NCBI GenBank assembly: GCA_024235695.1
Contig: JACKLX010000001.1
Location: 372,001 to 436,000 of the forward strand
Source of the DNA: Accumulibacter sp.
Lineage (GTDB): Bacteria > Pseudomonadota > Gammaproteobacteria > Burkholderiales > Rhodocyclaceae
DNA length: 64,000 bases
Direction of reading: 5' to 3'
Shown: positions 56,779-64,000 of the stretch, piece after piece
Layout of the letters: every line of letters begins with the position of its first letter
How positions within the stretch are numbered: position 1 is the stretch's first letter
Made by a program: the position numbers and the translations under genes
Notes under the pieces: model-generated
Told to the model about the DNA's origin: nothing
The model's input: the letters and a program-made list of their open reading frames with translations, nothing else
Database searches by the model: none

Positions 56779-57726
56779 TCAAAGATGCTCGTATTCGGCA
56801 ATGTCGGCGGCGGGACTGTTCGCCGACGAGGCAAAAGCAATGGTGCCGCTGCCGCGCAGAACGAACTCCTCGCAGCGAAGAAACAGCTCGGGTTCGCCGT
56901 TGACGGTCACGTAAGTGCCGTTGGTGCTCAGGTCGCTGAGTACGAAGTGCTCGCCCCGTCGCTCGATGCGTGCATGATTGCGCGACGCACGGCGGTCACG
57001 AATGGTGATCTCGCAGCTCGAATCGCGGCCCAGCAGCACGCGCGGCCGGTTCTTGTCGAGCAGCTTCACCTGGCCGCCATAGCGCAGGCACAGTCGGACG
57101 CTGCGTTCCTTGACGGTGGCCGTCGCTGGCGCCGCCACCGCCGGCCGTATGGCGGGCGCTGGCGGGGCTGCCGGCGGTTCGGGCATGACTTTGGTCGCCG
57201 TCTCCCTCGCTTCGGACCACAGTACTTCGAATACCGGCGGCTCCTCCGCGGCGCCTGCTTCAGCTGTCTGCACCAGGCAGTGCGTCGACAGCTGCAGATG
57301 CGGCGGCAGCCGCGCGCGGGTTTCGCCGCTGGTCAGGATCTGTCCGGCGGTGGCGAGCGCCGCCAGGCTTTCGGCGATGCTCAGGCCGCTGCCGGCGAGT
57401 TCGCCGCCTTCGTCGACCAGTGGCCCGTGGTGGAAGCCGACGCGGATCGCCAGCTGGACGCCGGAAACGGGCGGCAGGTCGGCAACCCGCCTCTGCATGG
57501 CCATTGCTGCCTGGCACGCGTCGTCGGCGTGTTCAAACGCGGCGACGATTTCATCACGGCCGGAGCGCAGGATGTCGCCCCGAAAACCATCGACGCCACG
57601 GCTCATCCGTTTCCGGCAGCGTTCGACGGCGTGCAGGGCCTCGGCGCCGCCGCGTTTCTCGAACAGTCGCGAGCTGCCGGCGACGGCAGCGCAGAGAATC
57701 GTCAGCCTTTTTTCCTTGCTGCTCAT
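56779..57726 (-). CDS. degenerate cyclase-like domain fused to FHA domain
   Basis: A 315-residue protein. The N-terminal ~160 residues resemble a class III adenylate/guanylate cyclase fold (RLTILCAAVAGSSRLFEKRGG; SGLSIAESLAALATAGQILTS), but the first metal-binding Asp is replaced (CAAVAGSS), so catalysis is unlikely. A Pro/Ala-rich linker (about 195-220) leads to an FHA domain (about 235-305) with LLGRDSSCEITIRDRRASRNHARIE and LSDLSTNGTYV, able to bind phosphothreonine. No kinase is adjacent. Confidence 0.85.
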   Translation of the reverse strand: MSSKEKRLTILCAAVAGSSRLFEKRGGAEALHAVERCRKRMSRGVDGFRGDILRSGRDEIVAAFEHADDACQAAMAMQRRVADLPPVSGVQLAIRVGFHHGPLVDEGGELAGSGLSIAESLAALATAGQILTSGETRARLPPHLQLSTHCLVQTAEAGAAEEPPVFEVLWSEARETATKVMPEPPAAPPAPAIRPAVAAPATATVKERSVRLCLRYGGQVKLLDKNRPRVLLGRDSSCEITIRDRRASRNHARIERRGEHFVLSDLSTNGTYVTVNGEPELFLRCEEFVLRGSGTIAFASSANSPAADIAEYEHL

Positions 57727-57769
57727 CGGGCGAGCTCCCATAGTAGTTCGCGGCAAGTGCGCTGGCCTT

Positions 57770-58678
57770 TCATGACGAAATCACCGGTAGCGGCGACGCC
57801 GCGAACGGCAACCAGCTGGTGCCGTGCGCCGGCGGGTCGAAGACCGCGTCGCCGCCAGCCATCGTCGCCAGATCCTCGCCGGGGCGCAGGCTCTTGAAGT
57901 CGAACAGCGACTGATCCGCCAGATGCGAGGGAACGATCTTTTGCAGCGAAGAAAAGACCGCTTCGCTGCGGCCGGGAAAACGCCGGTCCCAGTCAGCCAT
58001 CATTTCGCGAATTTTCTGCCGCTGCAGGTTGTCCTGCGAGCCGCAAAGCGTGCAGGGAATGATCGGGTAGGCCATGCCGCGCGCGAAGCGGGCGATGGCC
58101 TTCTCACTGCAGTAGGCGAGCGGCCGGATCACCACGTGCGCGCCGTCGTCGGTCACCAGCTTGGGCGGCATCGCCTTGAGCTGGCCTGCGAAGAAGAGAT
58201 TGAGGAACAGGGTATGGACGATGTCGTCGCGATGGTGGCCAAGCGCGATCTTGTTGGCGCCGAGCTCCTTGGCGGTGCGATAGATGACTCCGCGGCGCAG
58301 GCGCGAACAGAGCGAGCAGGTCGTCTTGCCTGCCGGAATCCTGTCCTTGACGATTGAGTAGGTGTCCTGCTCGACGATGCGATAGTCGACACCGAGCGTT
58401 GTCAGGTAGGCAGGCAGCACCTCGGCCGGAAAGCCCGGTTGTTTCTGGTCGAGGTTCATGGCGATCAGGCGGAAATCCACCGGCGCCCGCTGACGCAGGG
58501 CGAGCAGCACCGAGAGCAGCGTGTACGAGTCCTTGCCGCCGGAAACGCAGACCAGCACGGTGTCGCCGGCCTCGATCATGTTGTAGTCGGCGATCGCCTT
58601 GCCGGCGCTGCTCTCCAGGCGCTTGCGCAGGCGCTGCAGGGTGTTCGATTGTTCCAACGGAATCCTCTCGTGCGGCAT
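57770..58678 (-). CDS. ttcA: tRNA 2-thiocytidine(32) synthetase TtcA
   Basis: A 302-residue iron-sulfur PP-loop enzyme that thiolates cytidine 32 in tRNA. PP-loop [17 protein letters not shown] (about residues 44-60), cluster cysteines [13 protein letters not shown] and [13 protein letters not shown], and the typical [21 protein letters not shown]. It ends about 40 bases before the FHA gene start and follows a pteridine reductase by six bases. Confidence 0.96.
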   Translation of the reverse strand: MPHERIPLEQSNTLQRLRKRLESSAGKAIADYNMIEAGDTVLVCVSGGKDSYTLLSVLLALRQRAPVDFRLIAMNLDQKQPGFPAEVLPAYLTTLGVDYRIVEQDTYSIVKDRIPAGKTTCSLCSRLRRGVIYRTAKELGANKIALGHHRDDIVHTLFLNLFFAGQLKAMPPKLVTDDGAHVVIRPLAYCSEKAIARFARGMAYPIIPCTLCGSQDNLQRQKIREMMADWDRRFPGRSEAVFSSLQKIVPSHLADQSLFDFKSLRPGEDLATMAGGDAVFDPPAHGTSWLPFAASPLPVISS

Positions 58679-58684
58679 GACGAA

Positions 58685-59422
58685 CTACAGATGCGCGGTA
58701 CGACCGCCATCGACATTGATCACCTGCCCGGTTACGTAGCTGGCATCCTCGAGCAGGTAGCGCACCGCCCGGGCGATGTCGTCCGGGCAACCGGCCCGCT
58801 GCAACAAGGTGTGCGCGACGATGTCCTGGCGCGTGGCGATGTCGAAGACGTCGCTGTCCGGCCACAGGATGGGTCCCGGCGCGACCGCATTGACCCTGAC
58901 TCGCGGCGCCAATTCGATGGCCAGGGCGCGCGTCAAACCGAGCAGGCCCGCTTTCGCCGCGCAATACAGCGGGTAACCGGCAAGCGGTCGCTCGGCATGG
59001 ATGTCGGTAATGTTGACCACCGCTCCGCGCGCCGCCAGCAGGTGCGGCGCGGCCGCCTGGGTGAGAAACAGCGGCGCCTTCAGGTTGCTGCCGACGAGGT
59101 CGTCCCAGCTCGCCAGGTCGATTTCGCTCAAGGGTGTGGGAAAGAAACTCGAGGCATTATTCACCAGGGCATCAAGGCGACCGAAGCGGCAAACCGTGTC
59201 GGCGACCAGCCTCGGCAAGCTGCCAACATCCAGCAGGTCGGCCTGCAGACAAGCCGCCGACGACGCCCTGACCGCGTTCAGTTCCCCGACCAGCGCTTCG
59301 GCAGCGGCCGAAGCCTGACGGTAATGCAGCATGACGTTGGCGCCGGTGGCGTGCAGCTCGCGGGCGATGGCGCTGCCCTGGCGTCTGGCAGCACCCGTCA
59401 CCAGTATTGTTTTCCTGCTCAT
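58685..59422 (-). CDS. pteridine reductase-like SDR (FolM type)
   Basis: A 245-residue short-chain dehydrogenase: VTGAARRQGSAIARELHATG (NADP binding with the Arg-rich turn of pteridine reductases), LVNNASSFFPTPL, the catalytic Ser replaced in NITDIHAERPLAGYPLYCAAKAGL (Asp-x-x-Y-x-x-x-K type, typical of FolM/PTR1) and VNAVAPGPI. It probably reduces dihydropterins. The ATG at 59422 is used; a GTG six codons upstream (59440) is an alternative. Confidence 0.88.
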   Translation of the reverse strand: MSRKTILVTGAARRQGSAIARELHATGANVMLHYRQASAAAEALVGELNAVRASSAACLQADLLDVGSLPRLVADTVCRFGRLDALVNNASSFFPTPLSEIDLASWDDLVGSNLKAPLFLTQAAAPHLLAARGAVVNITDIHAERPLAGYPLYCAAKAGLLGLTRALAIELAPRVRVNAVAPGPILWPDSDVFDIATRQDIVAHTLLQRAGCPDDIARAVRYLLEDASYVTGQVINVDGGRTAHL

Positions 59423-59557
59423 CTCCCTTTCCAGGCCCACCCCAACAAGGACTTGATTTTAGCGGATTCTTGCCGCTTTCTCGCGAAAAACAACCCGCCA
59501 CCCTAGTCACCGCGTTAAACTTCCGGGCAGTTTCCATCCCACATCCGGAAGAGCCTC

Positions 59558-60406
59558 ATGAGCACGCCCGACAAGCCGCTGGACGCTGACGATCTGCTGA
59601 TTCTGGCCGAGCGCGTCGGCGAACTGCCGGCAGATCATGCCGAGTGGGTCGGCCGTCTGGTGCAGGAGCTGCTGCGCTGCCGCGCCAGCGAGGCCGAACT
59701 CCTCGCTCGGCAAGCCGACAGTCGCGAGAACGCCGCGCACGATGCCGCGGCCTTTGACGAACAGATGGCGCAGGTCGCCCTCGACACCGCCGAGTGGCTG
59801 CGAACGCTCTGGGAGGTCGGCTACATGGGTGCCGGCAACTTCCGCTCGCAGCCGCGCTCGGCGTTTCCGGCAATCGACCTCGAAGACGTCCGCAAGTCAT
59901 CGCTGTTCGCCCGCATTCGCCAGGGCAAGCACGCCCTGCCCTTTCCGCCGCCAACCCGCCGGGGCCTGCCCTGGCACGAACTGCTCGAAGGTCCGGCGAG
60001 CCGCCACACGGTCCGCGCCGAGCTTGTTCGCGACGAAGCGGGCCAGCCGCTGGGCGCAATCATCGAAGCCTGCGGCGAATGGTTGGTGATCGAGGAAGCG
60101 GCCGACCGACACGAGTGTATCGTGCAGCATCAGGGCAAGGGGCCGCGCTTCAGATTGCGGCCGCTCGACGAGCTTACCGCCGAACTGCGTCGCGAGCCAC
60201 CGACGCTGACCCGCGCCATCCACCTGCAGGGGCGTGGCGGCTTCCACTCCTATACTCTCGAATGGCCGCTCGATGATGGCAGCACGCAGTTCGTTGCCCT
60301 GCGTGCGGCGACCCTGGAACGGGCCCGATCCGAGGCCGAGAACTGGCTGGCCAACAGCCATCCCGAGTTGTACGGACAAGTCCGCTTCGTGCAAAGCGAG
60401 GACTGA
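59558..60406 (+). CDS. uncharacterised 282-residue protein
   Basis: I recognise no family. The N-terminal ~90 residues are helical and acidic (DDLLILAERVGELPADHAEWVGRL; a coiled-coil stretch around 45-75). The middle and C-terminal parts look beta-rich with many Trp/Leu residues, ending QVRFVQSED. No signal peptide or TM helix. It starts 136 bases from the divergent SDR gene and stands 42 bases ahead of an NDUFAF7-type methyltransferase, so it may share that transcript. Confidence 0.7.
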   Translation: MSTPDKPLDADDLLILAERVGELPADHAEWVGRLVQELLRCRASEAELLARQADSRENAAHDAAAFDEQMAQVALDTAEWLRTLWEVGYMGAGNFRSQPRSAFPAIDLEDVRKSSLFARIRQGKHALPFPPPTRRGLPWHELLEGPASRHTVRAELVRDEAGQPLGAIIEACGEWLVIEEAADRHECIVQHQGKGPRFRLRPLDELTAELRREPPTLTRAIHLQGRGGFHSYTLEWPLDDGSTQFVALRAATLERARSEAENWLANSHPELYGQVRFVQSED

Positions 60407-60448
60407 ATCCGCCAGCATCGGCCTGCCGACCCGCTACCGAACTGCCGC

Positions 60449-61606
60449 ATGCAGCTGCCGGCACCGACGCCCGATGCGCTCGACTTCAGCGCGGCGCTGG
60501 TCAGGCGCATTGCCGCCGAAATTGTCGCCGCCGACGGCTGGATCGGCTTCGACCACTTCATGGAGCTGGCGCTTTACGCGCCGGGACAAGGCTACTACTC
60601 CGGCGGCGCCCACAAGTTCGGCGCCGCCGGCGATTTCGTCACCGCGCCGGAGCTCGGTCCGGCCTTCGCGCAGGCCCTCGCGACGCAGGTCGCGCAGCTG
60701 CTCGCGCTGAGCGCGCCGGCAATCATCGAGGTCGGCGCCGGTAGCGGTCAACTGGCGAGCGATCTGCTGCGCGAACTGGAGCGGCGCGATGCATTGCCCG
60801 CGAGCTACGCGATTCTCGAACTGTCCGGCGAGCTGCAGGCCCGTCAGCGCCAGACGCTTGCCGCCGACGTCCCGCATCTGCTGCCGCGCGTCGATTGGCT
60901 GGAGCGTCTTCCCGAACGCTTCGACGGTCTGGTGTTGGCCAATGAAGTGCTCGATGCGATGCCGGTGAAACTCGTGCGGTGGGATGCGACAGGCGTCGCC
61001 GAGCGCGGCGTTGCCGTCGCCAGTGGTCAGTTCACCTGGGTCGATCGTCCGGCCAGCGGCCGGCTGCGCGAATGTGCGCAAGCGCTGGCCGGCGAATGCG
61101 CGCTACCCGCTGGCTACCTCAGCGAGGTTTCGCTGGCCGCGCGCGCCTGGGTCGCCGAGTGGGCGGCGATTGTCGGGCGCGGCGCACTCTTGCTGATCGA
61201 CTACGGATTTCCGCGGCACGAGTACTACCATTGGCAGCGCGACGCCGGCACGTTGATGTGTCACTACCGTCACCATGCGCACGCCGAGCCGTTTTACCTG
61301 CCGGGTCTGCAGGACATCACCGCGCATGTCGATTTCACCGCCATCGTCGAAAGCGGCTGCGAGGCGGGTTTCGAGCTGCTCGGCTACTGCACGCAGTCGA
61401 GCTTCCTCTTCAACTGCGGGCTGACCGAGATCCTGGCGCGCACGCCGGCCAACGATCCACGACGCTATCTGCCGCTGGCCGGTGCGGTGAACAAGCTGGT
61501 CTCGCCAGCCGAAATGGGCGAACTGTTCAAGGTCATGGCGCTCGGCAAGGGGGTCAGCGCGCCCCTGCTGGGTTTTGCCAGCGGCGACCGCAGCGCGACG
61601 CTCTGA
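60449..61606 (+). CDS. NDUFAF7-type (PF02636) SAM-dependent arginine methyltransferase-like protein
   Basis: A 385-residue class I methyltransferase: GWIGFDHFMELALYAPGQGYYSGGAHKFGAAGDFVTAPELG at the N terminus, SAM loop IIEVGAGSGQLASDLL, LVLANEVLDAMPVKLV and LLIDYGFPRHEYYH. The mitochondrial homologue methylates an arginine in a complex I subunit; the bacterial target is not established. In many betaproteobacteria this gene neighbours pteridine reductase and ttcA, as here in divergent form. Confidence 0.92.
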   Translation: MQLPAPTPDALDFSAALVRRIAAEIVAADGWIGFDHFMELALYAPGQGYYSGGAHKFGAAGDFVTAPELGPAFAQALATQVAQLLALSAPAIIEVGAGSGQLASDLLRELERRDALPASYAILELSGELQARQRQTLAADVPHLLPRVDWLERLPERFDGLVLANEVLDAMPVKLVRWDATGVAERGVAVASGQFTWVDRPASGRLRECAQALAGECALPAGYLSEVSLAARAWVAEWAAIVGRGALLLIDYGFPRHEYYHWQRDAGTLMCHYRHHAHAEPFYLPGLQDITAHVDFTAIVESGCEAGFELLGYCTQSSFLFNCGLTEILARTPANDPRRYLPLAGAVNKLVSPAEMGELFKVMALGKGVSAPLLGFASGDRSATL

Positions 61607-61636
61607 GCGCCGGAAGTTGGACGCGTCGGCGCGCGA

Positions 61637-62785
61637 TCACAGCCCCAGCCAGCGGCCGATGATGTTGCGCTGCATCTCGCTGGTGCCCGAGTACAGCGTC
61701 GAACCGACCGCGTCGCGTAGCGCGCGTTCGACCTCGTACTCTTCCATGAAACCGTAGCCGCCATGCACCTGGACAGTGTCGAGCGCAGTCCTGAGCAGCG
61801 ATTCGCTGACGAACAGCTTGGTCACCGCGGCGTCGAGCGAGATGCTGCGCGTCGTGGTCAGCCGCGAAGCGGTGCGGTAGACCAGTAGCCGCGCGGCCTC
61901 GAGTTGCACCTTCATGTCGGCGATCTTGTGCGCCACGGCCTGGAACTTGCCGATCGTCTGGCCAAACTGCGAGCGGCTGCGGGCATAGGCAATCGAGGTG
62001 TTCAGCAAACGTTCGATGGTGCCGACGTGCGCCGCCACCAACAGCGAGCGTTCCCAGTCCATTGCCGTGCCGAAGACGCTGGCGCCGCCACCGACGGTGC
62101 CGAGGACCGCGTCGCTGGCGACCACGGCGTCCTCGAAAACCAGTTCGCCGACCGGTGACGTGCGCAGGCCCATCTTGGCGAACTTCTGGCCAGCCGAGAA
62201 TCCGGCGAGGCCGCGGTCGACCAGGAAGGCCGTGACGCCGCCGTGAAAGCCCTTCGCGGGGTCGGTGACAGCAAACACGACCACCACGTCGGCGACCGGG
62301 CCGTTGGAGATGAAGGTCTTGCTGCCGTTCAGACGCCAGCCGTCGCCGGCGCGCTCGGCGCGCAGCCGCATGGCGAAGGTATCCGACCCCGAATCGGGTT
62401 CGGTGATGGCGTGCGCGCCAACCAGCGTGCCGTCGCACAGGCCGCGCAGGTAGCGCTGCTTCTGTGCCTCGCTGCCGTGTTGCCAGACCGGAACGACGCA
62501 GGCCAGGACATGGGCGCAGATCGAAAAAACCAGGCCACCGTCGCGGCAGCCGTAGCCGAGGGCCTCGAGCGCGACGGCGCAGCTCAGCGGGTCAAGGCCG
62601 ACGCCGCCGTACTCTTCCGGCGCCGGCAGGCCGAGCAGGCCGACGGCGGCGCAATGGCGCCACAGGTCGCGCCGGAAGCTCTGCGCGCGGTCGCGCTCGA
62701 CCACCTCGTGATTGAGTTCGCCGCGGGCAAACCTGACGATGCTGTCGCGTAGCAGCTTCTGCTCGCTGCTCAGATCGAAGTCCAT
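61637..62785 (-). CDS. acyl-CoA dehydrogenase-family flavoprotein
   Basis: A 382-residue FAD-dependent dehydrogenase with the usual three domains: GLPAPEEYGGVGL, AITEPDSGSD (substrate/FAD), RSQFGQTIGKFQAVAHKIADM and VQVHGGYGFMEEYEVERALRDA. The C-terminal position of the MCAD catalytic Glu is Ser (LYSGTSEMQ); the likely base is Glu245 in MDWERSLLVAA, as in isovaleryl-CoA and PigA/PltE-type dehydrogenases. It follows an AMP-forming ligase with a one-base overlap. A carrier-protein-bound substrate is plausible. Confidence 0.9.
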   Translation of the reverse strand: MDFDLSSEQKLLRDSIVRFARGELNHEVVERDRAQSFRRDLWRHCAAVGLLGLPAPEEYGGVGLDPLSCAVALEALGYGCRDGGLVFSICAHVLACVVPVWQHGSEAQKQRYLRGLCDGTLVGAHAITEPDSGSDTFAMRLRAERAGDGWRLNGSKTFISNGPVADVVVVFAVTDPAKGFHGGVTAFLVDRGLAGFSAGQKFAKMGLRTSPVGELVFEDAVVASDAVLGTVGGGASVFGTAMDWERSLLVAAHVGTIERLLNTSIAYARSRSQFGQTIGKFQAVAHKIADMKVQLEAARLLVYRTASRLTTTRSISLDAAVTKLFVSESLLRTALDTVQVHGGYGFMEEYEVERALRDAVGSTLYSGTSEMQRNIIGRWLGL

Positions 62786-64000
62786 CAGCCGATCTCCTTC
62801 AGGCGCTGGTAATCGATCTTGTCGGTCGACGTCTTGGGCAGGCTGTCAAACCAGGAGAACTTGTCGGGAATCATGTACAGCGGCAGGTTCTCGGCGCAGA
62901 AGCGCTTGATCTCGATCAGTGACGGCCGCTTGACCTCGTCGCTGCTCAGGAACGCCGTGATGCTGACGCCGGCCTGTTCGTCGGCGAAGGCCAGCACCGC
63001 GGCTTCCTTGACCTTGGCGTGGCGGTACAGGCCGGCCTCGATTTCGCCGAGCTCGACCCGGTAGCCGCGGCGCTTGACCATTCGGTCGCGCCGGCCAAGG
63101 TAGGTATAGCAGGCGTCGTCGGCTTCGTTGACGATGTCGCCGGTGCGATACCAGGCGGTGCCGTCGGCGTCGATGAAGAAGCCCCGGGCGGTCTGCTCCG
63201 GCAGTTCCCAGTAACCGCGCATCACCGCCGGCCCGGCGATGCACAATTCTCCCTCGCTGCCGCGGCCGACCGCCGCGCCGCCATCGTCGAGTACGCGGGC
63301 GCGCAGGTGCGAACAGACCTTGCCGATCGGGTAGGGCGTGTTGCGCTCGGCTGGCACCGGCAGCGGCACTTCGTACCAGGTGCAGACGTTGGTTTCGGTC
63401 GGACCGTAGAGATTGAAGTAGCGCGGCCTTGGCCAAAGTGTGCTGAGCGTGCGCAAGTGCTTGACGGCAAATACTTCGCCGGCGAACAGGACCTGCCGCA
63501 AGGCCCCGTAGTCGTGCCTGGCGAGGCCGCCGAACTGCGCCAGCAAGGCGAGGATCGACGGCGCCGAGTACCAGATCGAAATGCGCTCGTCGGCGATCAG
63601 CTGCGCCAGGCGCGGCGCGTCCTTGCCAATGTCCTCGCCGATCAGGATCAGCGTCGCGCCGTGCTTCAGGCAGACGTGGATGTCGAGGATCGACAGGTCG
63701 AAGTGGAAGGGTGCGTGCGACGAGAAGCGGTCGGCCGCGGTCGGCGAGAAACTCTCGGAGCACCAATCGACGAAGCTCAGGGCGTTCTCGTGCGACAGCA
63801 TCACCCCCTTCGGCTTGCCGGTCGACCCCGAGGTGTAGAGGATGTAGGCCAGGTCGTCGGGCTCGTTGCCGACCTTATCGGCGGCGACCGCAGCGGTTTG
63901 CCGGTCCGCCGCGTCGAGCGCGCTGTGCAAGCCGCTGCCGGCCGCCAGCGAAACGTCGACGGCGATCGACGCCGGCGTCGCGCCGAGCTCGCCGAGCGCG
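62785..64000 (-). CDS. AMP-forming acyl/aminoacyl ligase (adenylation domain), 5' end outside window
   Basis: The last 404 residues of an ANL-superfamily adenylation enzyme; the frame is open to the window edge. Core motifs: A3 LYTSGSTGKPKGVMLSH, A5 NLYGPTETNVC, A7 WYRTGDIV, A8 RRDRMVKRRGYRVELGEIE and A10 LPKTSTDKIDY with the catalytic Lys. The closest types are stand-alone amino acid or acyl ligases that load a carrier protein. The stop overlaps the acyl-CoA dehydrogenase start by one base (TGATG), so the two act together. Confidence 0.93.
   Translation of the reverse strand, partial: ALGELGATPASIAVDVSLAAGSGLHSALDAADRQTAAVAADKVGNEPDDLAYILYTSGSTGKPKGVMLSHENALSFVDWCSESFSPTAADRFSSHAPFHFDLSILDIHVCLKHGATLILIGEDIGKDAPRLAQLIADERISIWYSAPSILALLAQFGGLARHDYGALRQVLFAGEVFAVKHLRTLSTLWPRPRYFNLYGPTETNVCTWYEVPLPVPAERNTPYPIGKVCSHLRARVLDDGGAAVGRGSEGELCIAGPAVMRGYWELPEQTARGFFIDADGTAWYRTGDIVNEADDACYTYLGRRDRMVKRRGYRVELGEIEAGLYRHAKVKEAAVLAFADEQAGVSITAFLSSDEVKRPSLIEIKRFCAENLPLYMIPDKFSWFDSLPKTSTDKIDYQRLKEIG

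Overview
This 64 kb window is a gene-dense, GC-rich bacterial chromosome segment with almost no accessory DNA. I see no rRNA or tRNA gene, insertion sequence, prophage or CRISPR array. Gene content and order point to a betaproteobacterium, most likely Rhodocyclales (Candidatus Accumulibacter / Dechloromonas-like). The clues are ahcY - holin-like membrane protein - metF behind an S-adenosylhomocysteine riboswitch, engB divergent from a cytochrome c4, a cbbR-cbbF-cbbP-cbbT Calvin-cycle block, and heme d1 genes nirJ-nirN. The species assignment is inference.

Layout. 1-9.6 kb: methionine/one-carbon cycle on the minus strand (metH fragment, metF, ahcY) around an uncharacterised four-gene operon headed by a J-domain protein, a TfoX-like protein, rapZ and a NusG-II-like membrane protein; a drug/metabolite transporter is on plus. 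9.6-13.3 kb: M20 amidohydrolase and a two-component system. 13.4-18.6 kb: cbbR divergent from fbp, prk and tkt. 18.6-24 kb: LysE exporter, FG-GAP-like secreted protein, GFA protein, SUMF1-fold protein, tpx, IclR regulator and a cysteine-cluster protein. 24-32 kb: plus-strand block of uppP, esterase, RNB ribonuclease, TonB-like protein, aroE, mtgA and LapA-like protein, converging on rhlE. 32-36.6 kb: ubiC, DUF192, nirN and nirJ on minus, with an FNR/DNR-type site ahead of nirJ. 36.8-41.6 kb: MscS channel, cardiolipin synthase, gluQ, argB and an HAD phosphatase. 41.8-51.4 kb: a six-PAS GGDEF-EAL protein, acyltransferase, hemB, engB, cytochrome c4, CBS protein and antiporter. 51.6-61.6 kb: ilvBN with a valine-rich leader peptide and attenuator, bioC, bioB, comF, a cyclase-like/FHA protein, ttcA, pteridine reductase, an unknown protein and an NDUFAF7-type methyltransferase. 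61.6-64 kb: an acyl-CoA dehydrogenase and a partial AMP-forming ligase that look like a carrier-protein pathway.

How it works together. The SAH hydrolase, MetF and MetH genes close the methyl cycle, and both arms have RNA leaders: a recognisable SAH riboswitch at ahcY and an unrecognised terminator/antiterminator leader at metH. The cbb block supplies ribulose-1,5-bisphosphate regeneration, though RuBisCO is not in view. The nir pair serves denitrification.

The most novel-looking items are non-coding: a four-hairpin RNA between hemB and engB that displays an anti-Shine-Dalgarno sequence in a loop, the metH leader, and a short translated leader with competing hairpins ahead of the two-component system. 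The J-domain operon is the best candidate for an undescribed protein system. All homology calls are from sequence reading; no database search was run.
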